Shown in pieces: positions 9,452 through 19,487 of a DNA stretch of 64,000 nucleotides. Source of the DNA: Ascarosepion bandense (taxonomy: Eukaryota; Mollusca; Cephalopoda; Sepiida; Sepiidae); assembly GCA_037127315.1 (NCBI GenBank), contig JBBBDQ010001270.1:5526001-5590000 (forward strand). The letters run 5' to 3'. Numbering within the stretch: the first letter of the stretch is position 1; each line of letters begins with the position of its first letter. The notes beneath the pieces were generated by a model. That model made no database searches. It saw only the letters and a program-made list of their open reading frames with translations, and was not told the DNA's origin. A program made the position numbers and the translations under genes.

Positions 9452-9663
9452 ACTATGTGAATTAATTATTCTGCTCTGCTTACGTATTGAGCGCTTTTTT
9501 AGTTATTGATTATCGTCTCGGGTGTTTTCTTTGGACTACGTACTGGCTCGGTCCAAATCGATTTGGCTGATGTTCATTTGCTTAGCTGTTTCTTTTCTTA
9601 CAACCATTTTTCCTTCCGCGTATATAGGCGGAGGGCCTTTCGAAAAAGCAGTCGGAGTCTAAC

Positions 9664-9664
9664 C

Positions 9665-9725
<61 letters not shown>

Positions 9726-9727
9726 TT
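9664..9727. repeat. (TA)n(GA)n microsatellite
   Basis: TA run followed by GA run with one AAAG interruption. Confidence 0.95.
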
Positions 9728-9945
9728 TTGGGTGATAGATTTTAGGCAAAAAATAAATAAATAAAAATAAAAATAAAACAAAACACGTAAAGAAAGTGGT
9801 TTAACCTTGTTTGTCAAACAGTCTAAAAGCGACAGAAAGACCGCTGAAAACAAACCTATTCATTTTATTTCAGGCAATCTGTATTACGCCTACCAGCCTA
9901 GAATGTTTCTAAATGTTTACATTATTTTGTCTAGTCCATATATAT

Positions 9946-10090
9946 ATTTTTCTAAACATATGCCGTTAAATATAACAGACAATGAATGCTTATTATAATT
10001 AATCATGAGCCGTTCTAAATGTCGTATTTTGGTTTTAATTTCAGGTGAATATAAAGACAAAAATTGTCCAAAATTCGGATATTTTTTATT
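9946..10090 (-). mobile_element. Penelope-like element 3'-tail fragment
   Basis: Contains TTTCTAAACATATGCCGTTA, the TTAATCATGAGCCGTTCTAAA segment and TTTGGTTTTAATTTCAGGTG, matching the copies at 7711, 11425 and 57030. It begins just after a short TA run. Confidence 0.6.
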
Positions 10091-10267
10091 AAGCTCATTA
10101 TAAAAAATTATAATAAAAAATTATAATAAAAAATTTTATTATAAAAAATTTAAAGCAATTGACCTCATAGTCACTCCTAACCCTACAACAACACAACTAA
10201 ATCCTCTACACAAAACCAATGTAGTGCATCAGTTTACATGATCGTTCAGAGATTGTATCTTAGGTCG

Positions 10268-10352
10268 TCATAATAAAGAGTCTGAGCTCCGGGACCACGG
10301 ATTAGTTTTAAAGCTTTCAGTACATCCGAGCAACACCGGGTTATACTGCTAG
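10268..10352 (-). repeat. RTE-type LINE 3'-end fragment
   Basis: Reverse complement of the 3799-3878 segment, including CTAGCAGTATAACCCGGTGT and AAAGCTTTAAAACTAATCCG on the minus strand. Confidence 0.6.
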
Positions 10353-11092
10353 TATTACTAGAAAAATGCATTAGAAATTATTTTAGTATAAGAACGCATA
10401 AACATCTTTTACGCTTAAATCTCAGAAATTAAACTTGATCTGGGCGAAACCGGTCATTTTTTAGCTTTTAGTAAAAAGCCATCCAACTTCTATTTATTAC
10501 TGGCTGTTATTAAATTCAGTGATTAAAGAATTTATGTATATATATGTATATATATGTCAGATTAAATAAATTGCAAACATTATAATTGCTTACTTTTGAT
10601 AAAATCAGTTCTAACTCACCGATAATCCTTCGTGTATTATAATTGAAAGATGTAAGAAAGGCACTGTGACTTTGACAGTTGATTTTATATTCCATTTCTC
10701 AATGTTCCCAAGCATTTTCAATCATCTTCTGGTTTGTAAGTTGTGGCAAAAATAACGGCAAATCTATGTTGCTAAAAATTACTGTAATTTTCTTTTTTTT
10801 TAATTTTTTTTTTTACTTCAAATGTAACGGTTGACAGATTGCGTTGTGATGATGGTTAGTGTCAAGATTGTTATTTTTTCAGTGGTATATTAATAAAACG
10901 ATATTTTGGTAAGCTGTTTTTTTTTATCGAAAAGATTGTTTTTACTATAACCACGCTCTCCCGTAGATTATCTGCTACCTTTCTGATCATAGTTCAATTA
11001 AATAACATTTCTTAGAAAAACATAGCCATGTCGGTAATATTAAACAGATTTTAGTCGATAACACAATAATACTCACATATACACACAGTAAA
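10353..11092. other. No gene seen
   Basis: AT-rich, with homopolymer T runs at about 10792-10813. No recognised element. Confidence 0.4.
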
Positions 11093-11562
11093 AAGAAACT
11101 TCAGATATTGGAGGTCATTTACATTAAATCAAAACAACTCACACTTAATAAAATCACTTTTCAATCTGGTCACAACACATTACATTGGATTTAGACATAT
11201 GGTTCTGTTTACATTTCGGTCTCACACGCGGTGTGGCGTCATAGAACCGCATTTCAAATATACGTACTGCGTCTGCTATTCGGTGACTGTTATCGTTGCA
11301 TAGCATATGTCAGCACAAGATAAAATATCTTTGATGGTGGATGTTCCGGTAACCTCTCTGAAGATGGCCCATGTGATCCGAAATCTTAGAACCAGAATAA
11401 TAAAAAAAATATCCAAATGTATGACAATTTTCGTCTTTATTTTCACCTGAAATTAAAGCCAAAATACGATGTTTAGAACGGCTCATGATTAAACATAATA
11501 GACATTCATTGTCTGTTATATTTAACAGTATATGTTTAGAAAATTATCTGCTGCCTCCATAT
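11093..11562 (+). pseudogene. Penelope-like element C-terminus (GIY-YIG end) plus 3' tail
   Basis: The plus strand at 11100-11195 translates to LQILEVIYIKSKQLTLNKIT then FQSGHN and a stop. The 'LEAIYIK....LN' block is the C-terminal signature of the GIY-YIG endonuclease domain in Penelope-like retroelements. The non-coding tail follows, with CTGAAGA, a stem-loop and GAAA near 11365-11395 (hammerhead-like; see findings). It ends AAATTATCTGCTGCCTCC at a TA array. The opposite-strand copy at 57012-57497 is collinear. All but the last protein segment is missing. Confidence 0.65.
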
Positions 11563-11584
11563 ATATATATATATATAATGAATT

Positions 11585-11888
11585 CAGTCAGTTAAGTCCC
11601 ATACGTGATGCATGCTTGGGCGATCATGTCTCGAAAGAGACATGACTGACTGGGCAGAAGATTACTCCGCAGTAGGTTACCATTGCTTTCTGCGGTAGAC
11701 TGGTTGCCAGCCAAGGCTATAGAACCCAATCTGTCTTATTATTTAACCCATAACTAGAGGGAAGTGACGGATTAATACCTTCCCCAAGGGTATTTGCGCG
11801 TAAATGAATGCAATGAATTGAACTGGAATTCGAACTTGGCTCCCTGATTTCTCGTTCCCAGCCGATATCCACTGCACCACAACGCACA
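11585..11888 (-). mobile_element. tRNA-derived SINE, full length (family A)
   Basis: The same body as 6031-6337 in opposite orientation, ending in ACCACAACGCACA. It is flanked by 11-bp target duplications TATAATGAATT (11574-11584) and TATAAAGAATT (11889-11899), which fixes the element boundaries. Confidence 0.88.
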
Positions 11889-12049
11889 TATAAAGAATTA
11901 CCTTTCTTATATGTTGTTCGAAATTTGGTGTAATTTTGTTTTTCTTTGGAATTTTCTATTTCCCTTTTATACACAATGCATCGTGAAATTACAGGAATTT
12001 TTAGCAGTTTATTTTTATATGACTTTGTGTTGTTGATAGGCATTTGTCT

Positions 12050-12190
12050 GATTTAATGGCACGGTTTTCCCTGCGCTGTTTGATGACACGTGTTTATTGA
12101 TAAGCTGATAAGCTATTGTTACATGAGTGGCATATTAAACGGCGTTACAATGTTGTAGTAGTGAAACCAATCCATGCGTTTGAATTGTTA
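12050..12190 (+). repeat. Dispersed repeat, intact copy of the unit split at 12380-13400
   Basis: Shares TTTATTGATAAGCT, the ACATGAGTGGCAT-type segment, the TTACAATGTTGTAG-type segment and GTTTGAATTGTTA with 12380-12440 plus 13311-13400. It therefore shows the structure before the nested insertions. Confidence 0.6.
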
Positions 12191-12440
12191 TTAGAGAACA
12201 ATTCCACAATTAATTAAATGTCCATAAATTAGGAAATGCTGTCCAAATAATCACAAGTCAAAATATATATGCAAAACGTAGATAGATTAATTAGTGTTAA
12301 GTCTAAAATTAAAATAATAAAAAGTTTTTTACAACATTTATTTTAAAAGACAAAGATTTTTTTTTCTCGATTGTTTTCTTGGAATGGTTTTATTTGTGTT
12401 GTTTAATGAGACATCTTTATTGATAAGCTATTCTGACATA

Positions 12441-13310
12441 GGATGTGCGCTGTAGTGTAGTGGATATTGGCTCCGAACGAGTTATCGGAGAGTCGAGTTC
12501 GAATTCCAGTTAAATTGCTTGCATTAACTTATGCACAAATACCTTTGGGAAAGGTTGTAGCGGAACTCAGGATCCTGATTGGTCATCAAATCGCAAAATA
12601 CGTCAGAGAAACGGTTTTTCAACAGCTAAAGAAAAAATAGTTCTTTGAGCCACTCCACGTGACTGGATTGAATATTTAAGGATGGTCACTAACCGGTCAC
12701 GGCGGTCAGTCAAATAGAAGCAGCGAGAAAGACAACACTAAAATGTAACTTTCAACTTCAAACGACTCGGACATTGTTCTCTTTGTCTTTCTCCTTATCT
12801 ATTTCAACAATTACTACTAGAACATTCTGTACGAACTCTTGATGCCTTAAGTTTCTCAGTGAACATTAATTTCTATAATTCTTGTTATTCCTTCTTTTAA
12901 TAAATTATTATTTTAGCATACAAAATGTATATTTTATTATTCCATTCTTCTACACTAATCTACACATTCTAACTGACAACCAACCTTCTGATGAAGAAAA
13001 CCTTCTGCTGATTATAACTCTGCATAAAATCCTGTAAACTATAGGAAGTTCGGTTAAGTCCGACACAAGGCCGAATGCAAGAAACATTAACCAGCTCCCT
13101 ACTCTACAAGGTAGTAATCCGTCTCTTCCCTCAAGTTATGGGTTAAATAACAGGAGAGATTGAGTTCTATAGCCTTTGCTAGCAACCAATCTACTGCAGA
13201 AAGCAATGGCAATCTACTGCGGGATAATCTTCTGTCAAGTCAGTCATGTCTTTTTCGAGATATGATCGCCCAAAGCGTGTATCACGTATAGCACTTAAAT
13301 GACTGACTGA
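12441..13310 (+). mobile_element. tRNA-derived SINE (family A) interrupted by a solo LTR
   Basis: The 5' part 12441-12555 contains the tRNA-like head and GAGTTCGAATTCC, ending at GGGAAAGGT. The 3' part resumes at 13113 with AGTAATCCGTCTCTTCC and continues to the GACTGACTGA end. Removing 12556-13112 restores the normal family layout. Confidence 0.88.
12556..13108 (+). mobile_element. Solo LTR of an LTR retrotransposon (553 bp)
   Basis: Begins TGTAG and ends CTACA (perfect 5-bp terminal inverted repeat, TG...CA). It is flanked by 4-bp duplications AGGT (12552-12555 and 13109-13112). A TATA-like TATTTAAG lies at 12673-12680 and a polyadenylation signal AATAAA at 12899-12904. No internal gag/pol is present, so it is a solo LTR from recombination. 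The 4-bp duplication suits some Gypsy or BEL elements; the family is not resolved. Confidence 0.82.
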
Positions 13311-13400
13311 TTCTGACATAAGTGGCATGTTAAACGAAGTGACAATGTTGCAGCTGTGAAATGTGTTTGAATTGTTAATAGATAATTATGTTACAATACC

Positions 13401-13679
13401 AGTCAGTCAGTTAATTGCCATCCGTGATACACGCTATGGTGATCATGTGTCTTTAAGGACATGACTAACTAGACAGAAGGTTGCTATTACTTTCGGTGGT
13501 AGACTGGTGGCCAACCAAGGTTATAGAATCCAAACTGTTCTGATATTTAACCGATAGCTGGAGGGAGAAAAGATAGATTAATACCTTTCCCAAGGTTATT
13601 TGTGCGTAAGTGAATGCAACGAATTCGATTGGAATTTTCAATTTCTTATTCCGAACTGATATTCATTACAAAACGAACA
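13401..13679 (-). mobile_element. tRNA-derived SINE (family A), decayed
   Basis: Runs from AGTCAGTCAGTTAATTGCCA to a degraded head ATTACAAAACGAAC. Body motifs ACCTTTCCCAAGG and AACCGATAGCTGGAGGGA are recognisable, with several small deletions. Confidence 0.75.
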
Positions 13680-13693
13680 ATCTATATAAAAAT

Positions 13694-14437
13694 TAATTGC
13701 AGTAGATAGGCTAAACTATCACCCTGTTCACCCTCCACCCACGTCTATTTGAAAAGGTGAAGAGGCTCATCCCTTGTTCCCTGTTTAGGATGTGGTTTCC
13801 GGCTTTCTCTATTCGAATCTTTTCACTCTTTACTTTTTTTTTGTTTTTCAATTAGAGTTGATAGACTAAACTATCGCCCGGTTCACACTCCACCCTTGTC
13901 TATTGAACAGGTGAAGAGGCTCATCCTTTCTTCCCTGTTTAGGATGTGATTTCCGGCTTTCTCTTTCCCAAACTTTTCACTCTTTTCTTTTTTTTTTTAT
14001 TGGAGTAAATAGACTAAACTATCGCCCGGTTCACACTCCACCGTCGTCTATTTGAACAGGTGAAGAGGCTCATCCATTGTTCCCTGTTTAGGACGTGGTT
14101 TCCGGCTTTCTCTTTTCTACTCTTTTCACTTTTTTCTTCTTTTTTTTTCAATTAGAGTAGATAGGCTAAACTATCGTCCTGTTCACCCTCCACCCACGTC
14201 TATTTGAAAAGGTGAAGAGGCTCATCCCTTGTTCCCTGTTTAGGATGTGGTTTCCGGCTTTCTCTTTTCTACTCTTTTCACTTTTTTCTTTTTTTTTTTC
14301 AATTAGAGTAGATAGGCTAAACTATCGTCCTGTTCACCCTCCACCCACGTCTATTTGAAAAGGTGAAGAGGCTCATCCCTTGTTCCCTGTTTAGGATGTG
14401 GTTTCCGGCTTTCTCTTTTCCAATCTTTTCACTCTGA
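13694..14437 (+). repeat. Five tandem copies of a repeat of about 150 bp
   Basis: The marker ATAG(G/A)CTAAACTATC occurs at 13706, 13861, 14009, 14161 and about 14312, so the period is 148-155 bp. Each unit has GGTGAAGAGGCTCATCC, a TCCCTGTTTAGGA segment and TTTCCGGCTTTCTC, then a T-rich spacer of variable length. The last two copies are nearly identical. The array leads straight into a LINE 3' terminus (14438-14497), so it may be part of that LINE's 3' UTR. Confidence 0.9.
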
Positions 14438-14497
14438 TGCCCCCTGCGCATCAGTGGCGTTACCGCCTTGCTCGGGGTGATATGATTAAAAAAATAT
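14438..14497 (+). mobile_element. LINE 3' terminus
   Basis: CCCCCTGCGCATCAGTGGCG, then CCTTGCTCGGGGTGATATGA and TTAAAAAAA: the same end as at 28550-28594 and 27541-27592. Confidence 0.75.
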
Positions 14498-14730
14498 ATA
14501 AAACATGTATTTTACACGAGAAAGATTTATTTTTTATACACAATCACTGTTCTTGTCATTGAATTTCATTATACCATCCGTATGAAATTAATACAGTTTA
14601 AAATTCACGTAATAACTGCGTGTGTATCTATCGACATTAATTATTATTTTATTATATATTGGTTACTATATACATTTATGTGTGTGCTGGCAAAATACAA
14701 TTAGAAATTTAGACGTATAACCAATCTATT

Positions 14731-15011
14731 TCGGCTCGGAACGAGAAACCGAGGAGCCGAGTTCGAATTCCAGTTGAATCCATTGTATTCACTTACGCGC
14801 AAATACCCTTGGGAAAGGTATTAATCCGTCTCTTCCTTCCAGTTATGGCTTAAATAGCAGGACAGATTGGGTTCTATAGCCTTGGTCGGCAACCAGTCTA
14901 CCGCAGAAAGCAATGGCAACCTACTGTGGGATAATCTTCTGCCCAGTCAGTCATGTCTCTTTCGAGACATGATCGCCCAAGCGTGTATCACGTATGGCAC
15001 TTAACTGACTG
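14731..15011 (+). mobile_element. tRNA-derived SINE (family A), 5'-truncated
   Basis: Begins within the A-box region (TCGGCTCGGAACGAGAAACC) and keeps the B-box-like GAGTTCGAATTCC and the complete body to ACTTAACTGACTGA. Apart from the 5' loss it is one of the best preserved copies. Confidence 0.85.
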
Positions 15012-15756
15012 AAACAATCTAACCTTGTCTGCCTCGTATGAAATCTCTTTCAACCCCCAACACAGTATTCAAATAGATCCAATGCTTATGCGAAACACGC
15101 GCGCACATACATCTCGCATTATAGACAGGTATGTATGAACAGGCTCACACGCCTATTTATACGAACCCAGGGGAACACTGTTTGTTTCAACTCCCACCGC
15201 CTTCCATTTTTACCGCCCTCTTTCCCCGAAAACTTCCCTTCCTGCTGACCTACGTAGAAACAGGGTTTCCAATTAATTAACTGTTGAGATGTGCTATAGC
15301 AGGTAAATAATCGAAGGAGGCGAACGTTTACAACCTGCAAGCCAATTAGCGTCCACGTGGTAGGTGCGACTTCAAAGAGATCCCGACGACGTCGACACCA
15401 TAGACGCCGGTGACACCAGCCCCCTTACTCTGCGTCATTCATGTTTACTACCACCCTTCGTTCCGACCAGCAAGTCAAGGTGCACGCCAGCTTAATGAAA
15501 AAAAAAAGATGCAGTTGGATAGATCTTGAGGGTTGGAGAGTGGGGATTGGGATGGGCTGGTCTACAGAATAGTTAAGCAAATAACGCGTAGATACACGTT
15601 TACGCATGCGACTGTCTTTGGTGCGGTAGAGGCAAACGCTTGAAGAAGCTAGACAACGATATATATATATATTGATAGATGCAACGACCGTTTAAATGAC
15701 TGATAGACTCTAGGTAGATTCACGTTCTTATAAAATATGCAATTCTGACAGGGCGT
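15012..15756. other. Unique-looking, GC-richer stretch without a gene call
   Basis: No repeat partner within the window. Composition is more balanced than its surroundings, with ATCCCGACGACGTCGACACC near 15380. Minus-strand frames at 15119-15340 and 15425-15607 have no recognisable domain. It could be host single-copy DNA; there is no evidence for function. Confidence 0.35.
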
Positions 15757-15788
15757 AGCTTTATATATATATATATATATATATATTA
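15757..15788. repeat. (TA)n microsatellite
   Basis: About 15 TA units. Confidence 0.9.
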
Positions 15789-16005
15789 TCATCATATTAC
15801 CTCAAGCAAGGTATTTTACTGCCACTGTTTTGCAGGGGGTTACATCGGAGGAAAGTTATGAGAAAGAGTGACAGGTTATAGAGGGTGTCAGGTAGTGGGT
15901 AAGAGAAGGATGATAATACTGATGAGAGTGGAGTGGACGGAGAAAGGAGCATGAGAGAGAGGATGCAGGTTAGTGAGATAGGAGATGACTATTGACTTTA
16001 CATTT
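15789..16005 (-). mobile_element. LINE 3'-UTR fragment
   Basis: Reverse complement of the 8640-8867 type: purine-rich here, with GAGAGTGGAGTGGACGGAGA and the terminal block CTCAAGCAAGGTATT at the left end. The A-tail position is occupied by the TA array. Confidence 0.75.
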
Positions 16006-16232
16006 AAATTCTTGGAGATTATAACTGTCGGGGAAGCTAGTAAATGGAAAGGAATCCCACAAGCGGGAAGTGCGAGAAAAGAAGCTGGCGGTGTAGAAAT
16101 TGCATTTACATTTTATTGGCTTCACATTAAATGGGTAGGCCCTAGTTGCTAATCTTGTGGCTCGCGTAAATTCATATTTAGGGGCACCAGTGAGATAAGT
16201 TCATCGGAGCAGAAGCCGTGAAAGTATTTGTA

Positions 16233-16235
<3 letters not shown>

Positions 16236-16273
<38 letters not shown>
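16236..16273. repeat. (AAT)n microsatellite
   Basis: About 12 AAT/ATA units. Confidence 0.95.
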
Positions 16274-16274
16274 T

Positions 16275-17090
16275 GTACCAATAAACCCAATATTGATAAA
16301 ATTATTACTCATCGATGGTTACGAGCATCTAGATTAAAGTCTGAAACGGATAGCTTTATTCTTGCATCTCAAGACCAAAGTCTTTTCACTAGGAACTTTC
16401 AGGCAAATATCATACATACTAATGTGGATCCAAAATGCAAGTTCTGTTATAATTACTAGGAAACAATAGACCAACTAATATCAGGATATTCTGTACTTGC
16501 CCCAAATGAATATAAAAATAGTCACGATTGAGTGGAGCAATATTTACACCGAACAATGTGCAAACACTATGGAAACACTGGTATGAACATCACCCAGCAC
16601 CGGTTACAGAAATAGAAGTTGTCACAATTCTATGGGAGTAAACCATCTACGCAAACAGGAAAATTGAGGCAAATAAGCCGAACATTATTGCTAAAAAGCA
16701 AAAAAAAAAATTGCCTATTAATTGATATGGCTTGTTCATAGCAACCAATTTATTCGAAAAGCTATCAAAATATAAAGACCTGGAAAGTGAAATAGAAAAA
16801 TGTGGAAATTGAAAACAAAAATAGTACCAGTGATAGTAGGTGCACTTGGAATGATAAAAAATGGAACAAAACAACACATTGAAAGAATCCCTGGAAACCC
16901 CAGCTTAAGAGATATACAAAAAAAATGTCTTGTTAAGTGCAGTCCACAGACTAAGGAGAACCTATGTAACGCTAAGGATGTTATGGAAGATTGAAAAACA
17001 TGAAATGCAGCCATAACAACACACCACGACCTGCCTTTGGTCTTTCCACAGACTTGGTAGGCAGTGCGACCATAGCAGAAATCAAATTAT
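16275..17090 (+). pseudogene. Retrotransposon polyprotein C-terminal remnant (zinc-knuckle-like and nuclease-like tail)
   Basis: Across several frames the order is THRWLRASRLKSETDSFILA, then NIIHTNVDPKCKFCYNY, ETIDQLISG, TLWKHWYEHHPAPVTE, IEANKPNIIAKKQ, then KTKIVPVIVGALGMIKNGT and HIERIPGNPSLRDIQKK. I recognise this series from the C-terminal tail of a common invertebrate LINE-type reverse transcriptase: a CxxC motif, then a region with 'R.IEANKPDI' and 'VPVIVGALG'. At least four frameshifts or stops interrupt it (for example TAG at about 16459 and TGA at about 16530). The RT domain is not present. Family unresolved; non-functional. Confidence 0.65.
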
Positions 17091-17327
17091 GATGAAAAAT
17101 GACATAATAGTAATATTATTAATAACAACATCCCATGACAACAACTTTACACGTTGTTATTGGGAATTTGATAATGATATCATACTGAAGAAACAAATAT
17201 GTCGATCAAATTTCTGGAAGCCCTAAAATATATGAATTACAAATAATCAATTATGGGTAATTCTCACATTTTGTTTCCTTTAAGCAGAGAACTCCAATTT
17301 CATTATCTTGCTGATTACATGACTATT

Positions 17328-17450
17328 TCTTCTTGTTGTTATTGTTGTTATTGTTGTAGTTGTTGTTGTTGTTGTTGTTCTTCTTCTTCTTCTTCTTCTT
17401 GTTCTTCTTATTATTATTATAGTGGTAGTAGTAGTAATAGTAGCTGTTTT
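17328..17450. repeat. Compound trinucleotide repeat (TTG/TTC/TTA/GTA)
   Basis: Successive TTG, TTC, TTA and GTA units. The Cys/Ser/Tyr-rich open frame through it is an artefact. Confidence 0.9.
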
Positions 17451-17728
17451 TGTTCAAGTCCTTCTCTCTTTAATAGGATCACGATTTGAAAGAGAAAATG
17501 CCACCAATTAATTAAATAGACTCTAACCAAAAAGGAGCTTGGAACCACCCAGGCGAAGGCATTACAGCAACCAGCTAGAATACTGAGGAAGGTGCCAGAG
17601 TGATGAGGTGATTAGCTGTCATTTAATCTCATGCGTAAGTCACCGGGTACAACTGGTGTGAACACCCACGGAGGGAAATAATACAAAAGTAATAAATTAA
17701 CACGAACTTAATAATAAACCCGCTGATA

Positions 17729-17760
17729 TCTGTGTGGTGGTGGTGGTGATGGTGGTGGGA
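17729..17760. repeat. (GTG)n repeat
   Basis: GTGGTGGTGGTGGTGATGG-type run; gives a poly-His artefact on the minus strand. Confidence 0.85.
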
Positions 17761-17924
17761 GGAATAAAAAGTTAATATTATTTCTAAGAGGTTTTCGTCA
17801 TTAAAACGTGAATCTGAAAAAAAAATGTCACATTCGAAATGAAAAGCCAACATCTGCATTCTATTAGATGCGAAGGAAATACGAACGGACACACCCACGC
17901 AACCACAAGGGGCGCTTGCGCGCG

Positions 17925-17990
17925 CACATACACAGACACACACACTCCGACACACACACTCAGACACACACACACACACACACATATATG
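17925..17990. repeat. Interrupted (CA)n microsatellite
   Basis: CA runs broken by GACACACAC and CTC interruptions, ending in TATATG. Confidence 0.9.
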
Positions 17991-18373
17991 TATAAATAAA
18001 CACACAATATATAATTGTGTATTTGGGTAGTAATCCCTCATTTATACAAGTTTCATTTAAATCGACTGACATGCTACCGTGTTTAAGTTTTTTTATTCAA
18101 TTTTACTTTGGTTCTTATAATTTTCATCTTTTCTGGACATAGAATATATAGAAAGTGTGCGAATGCTTTGTATGTCCGAACGTTTTCCATTAAATTTAGC
18201 AAACATCAAGGATGATTTTATTTTGACATTTAACTGAATTTAATGGATTGCTTTATGTTTTAGGAATGTTCTATTTCCAGAACATGGTCAGTTTATTGTG
18301 GGTGAGATCATTGCTGATGTAACTGAGAGTTGTTTTTTTCTTTTTTACTAATATTGCTCTCATCATTTTAACC

Positions 18374-18375
<2 letters not shown>
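17991..18375. other. No gene seen
   Basis: AT-rich, with no recognised repeat or frame. Confidence 0.4.
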
Positions 18376-18418
<43 letters not shown>

Positions 18419-18423
18419 TCTGC

Positions 18424-18461
<38 letters not shown>

Positions 18462-18493
18462 TCTGCAGATGACTATATATATATATATATGTG
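18376..18493. repeat. (TA)n arrays separated by CATCTGCAGAT(GAC) modules
   Basis: TA runs are split at 18417-18428 and 18459-18472 by CATCTGCAGAT. This is the reverse complement of the sequence just 3' of the hammerhead cleavage site in the adjacent retroposon (CTGCAGATGAC). The modules may be repeated stem-I remnants. Confidence 0.75.
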
Positions 18494-18557
18494 GTCATCT
18501 GCAGCCAGATCTGTTTCGCTGTATCACAGCTCATCAGTATGATTAGACTCCGATTGC
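18494..18557 (-). ncRNA. Decayed hammerhead ribozyme copy
   Basis: Core CTGATGA is the complement of 18531-18537; stem II GCTGT/ACAGC of 18518-18530; GAAA of 18514-18517. The CAGATCTG palindrome is kept. The base pairing with the last A of GAAA is G instead of T (GGC for GTC), and stem I has two mismatches relative to 5060-5116. It is predicted to be inactive. Confidence 0.6.
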
Positions 18558-18640
18558 TTTTTTTTAACCCAGGATTGAAACCCGACCGAATTGGCGTCAG
18601 TCGGCGATTCTACCTCTGGGCTATGGGATCTGGGCTCGGT
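18494..18640 (-). mobile_element. tRNA-derived SINE with a decayed 3' hammerhead motif
   Basis: On the minus strand a tRNA-like head (GCCCAGAGGTAGAATCGCCG, then the B-box-like GGGTTTCAATCCTGGGTT) is followed by an A-run, AGCAATCGG and the hammerhead core. The 3' end abuts TA arrays. The order pol III head then ribozyme is that of the schistosome Sm-alpha type of hammerhead SINE. Confidence 0.65.
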
Positions 18641-18649
18641 AGAAGAAGG

Positions 18650-19223
18650 CAGACTTTTTAGCATGTATATTATCATTATACACTCCCAATAGCCAGTGCT
18701 CTAGAGTTTGAAATTTCTTTTTTTTTTTTTTTTTTTTTTGCCGCTTCTGTTGTTTCTCCCACACTTTCTCCCCTCTGTGCATTTTCTCGCTTTTTCAGCC
18801 CAGTCGCCGCGTGACCAATATCTGTAGCTGTCTATATTTTACTTCCTACCTAAATTTGGGGTCTATTTCTCTCCGATCCGTTTTCATTGTCTCTTTCTTC
18901 TCGTTTCTTTCTTTCTCTCTTGTTTTCCTCTTTGCTTTTTATTTCCTTCTCTTTCCTCTTTCTTTGCCCCTTTTTCTTTTTTGATTTCTCTTATTCCTTT
19001 CTCATCTTTCCTACCCTCTTTACCTCGTACGAAATGTTTTCCAAAAGTAAATGGAAGTGCGTGTTTTTTAAATTCTATTTTTAAAAATAACGTACATTAC
19101 CATTATTATTAACTACCTGATCAGACATGTTTCCTTCAATGTCGAAACAAAATCTACAGTTTTGTAGTTGTTTGTAATTTGTAAATGTTCTAAAGTATAA
19201 TTTATAATAAATATTCATATATC

Positions 19224-19225
<2 letters not shown>
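18650..19225. other. Poly-T and pyrimidine-rich stretch, no gene
   Basis: T-run at 18718-18739 and TTTCTC-type low-complexity sequence at 18885-19025; the remainder is AT-rich. Confidence 0.6.

Positions 19226-19276
<51 letters not shown>
19226..19276. repeat. (TA)n microsatellite
   Basis: About 24 TA units. Confidence 0.95.
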
Positions 19277-19279
<3 letters not shown>

Positions 19280-19487
19280 TAGATCATTTAGTGGTAAGTT
19301 AGGTATTTGTTTATGTGTTTTTTATGTGTCCGCATTTACTTATTATTTCATTTTTCTTCTTTAAGTGTCTGTTATTTTTAAATGATTATTTTTAATTTTT
19401 TATCTATTTTAAAAATTTTGTTATTAATATTATATGGGATTACTTTTTTTTCATTTATTATGACACACGCAATCAGAAGCACGCACA
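19277..19487. other. AT-rich, no gene
   Basis: T-rich low-complexity sequence; nothing recognised. Confidence 0.4.

Larger units (their letters stand above)
12380..13400 (+). mobile_element. Three-layer nested insertion: dispersed repeat > SINE > solo LTR
   Basis: The outer repeat halves are 12380-12440 and 13311-13400. The SINE (12441-12555 plus 13113-13310) sits between copies of TTCTGACATA (12431-12440, 13311-13320). The LTR (12556-13108) sits inside the SINE between AGGT copies. Confidence 0.8.

Noticed and set aside
15900..15935. CTGATGAGAGTGG at 15918 as a hammerhead core
   Set aside because: No GAAA strand or stem II follows; it is LINE 3' UTR.
17253..17489. Cys/Ser/Tyr-rich open frame
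   Set aside because: Produced by a compound trinucleotide repeat; no signal peptide or domain.
17629..18072. 147-residue minus-strand frame with CVCVCV and poly-His
   Set aside because: Made of CA and GTG microsatellites joined by unrelated sequence.
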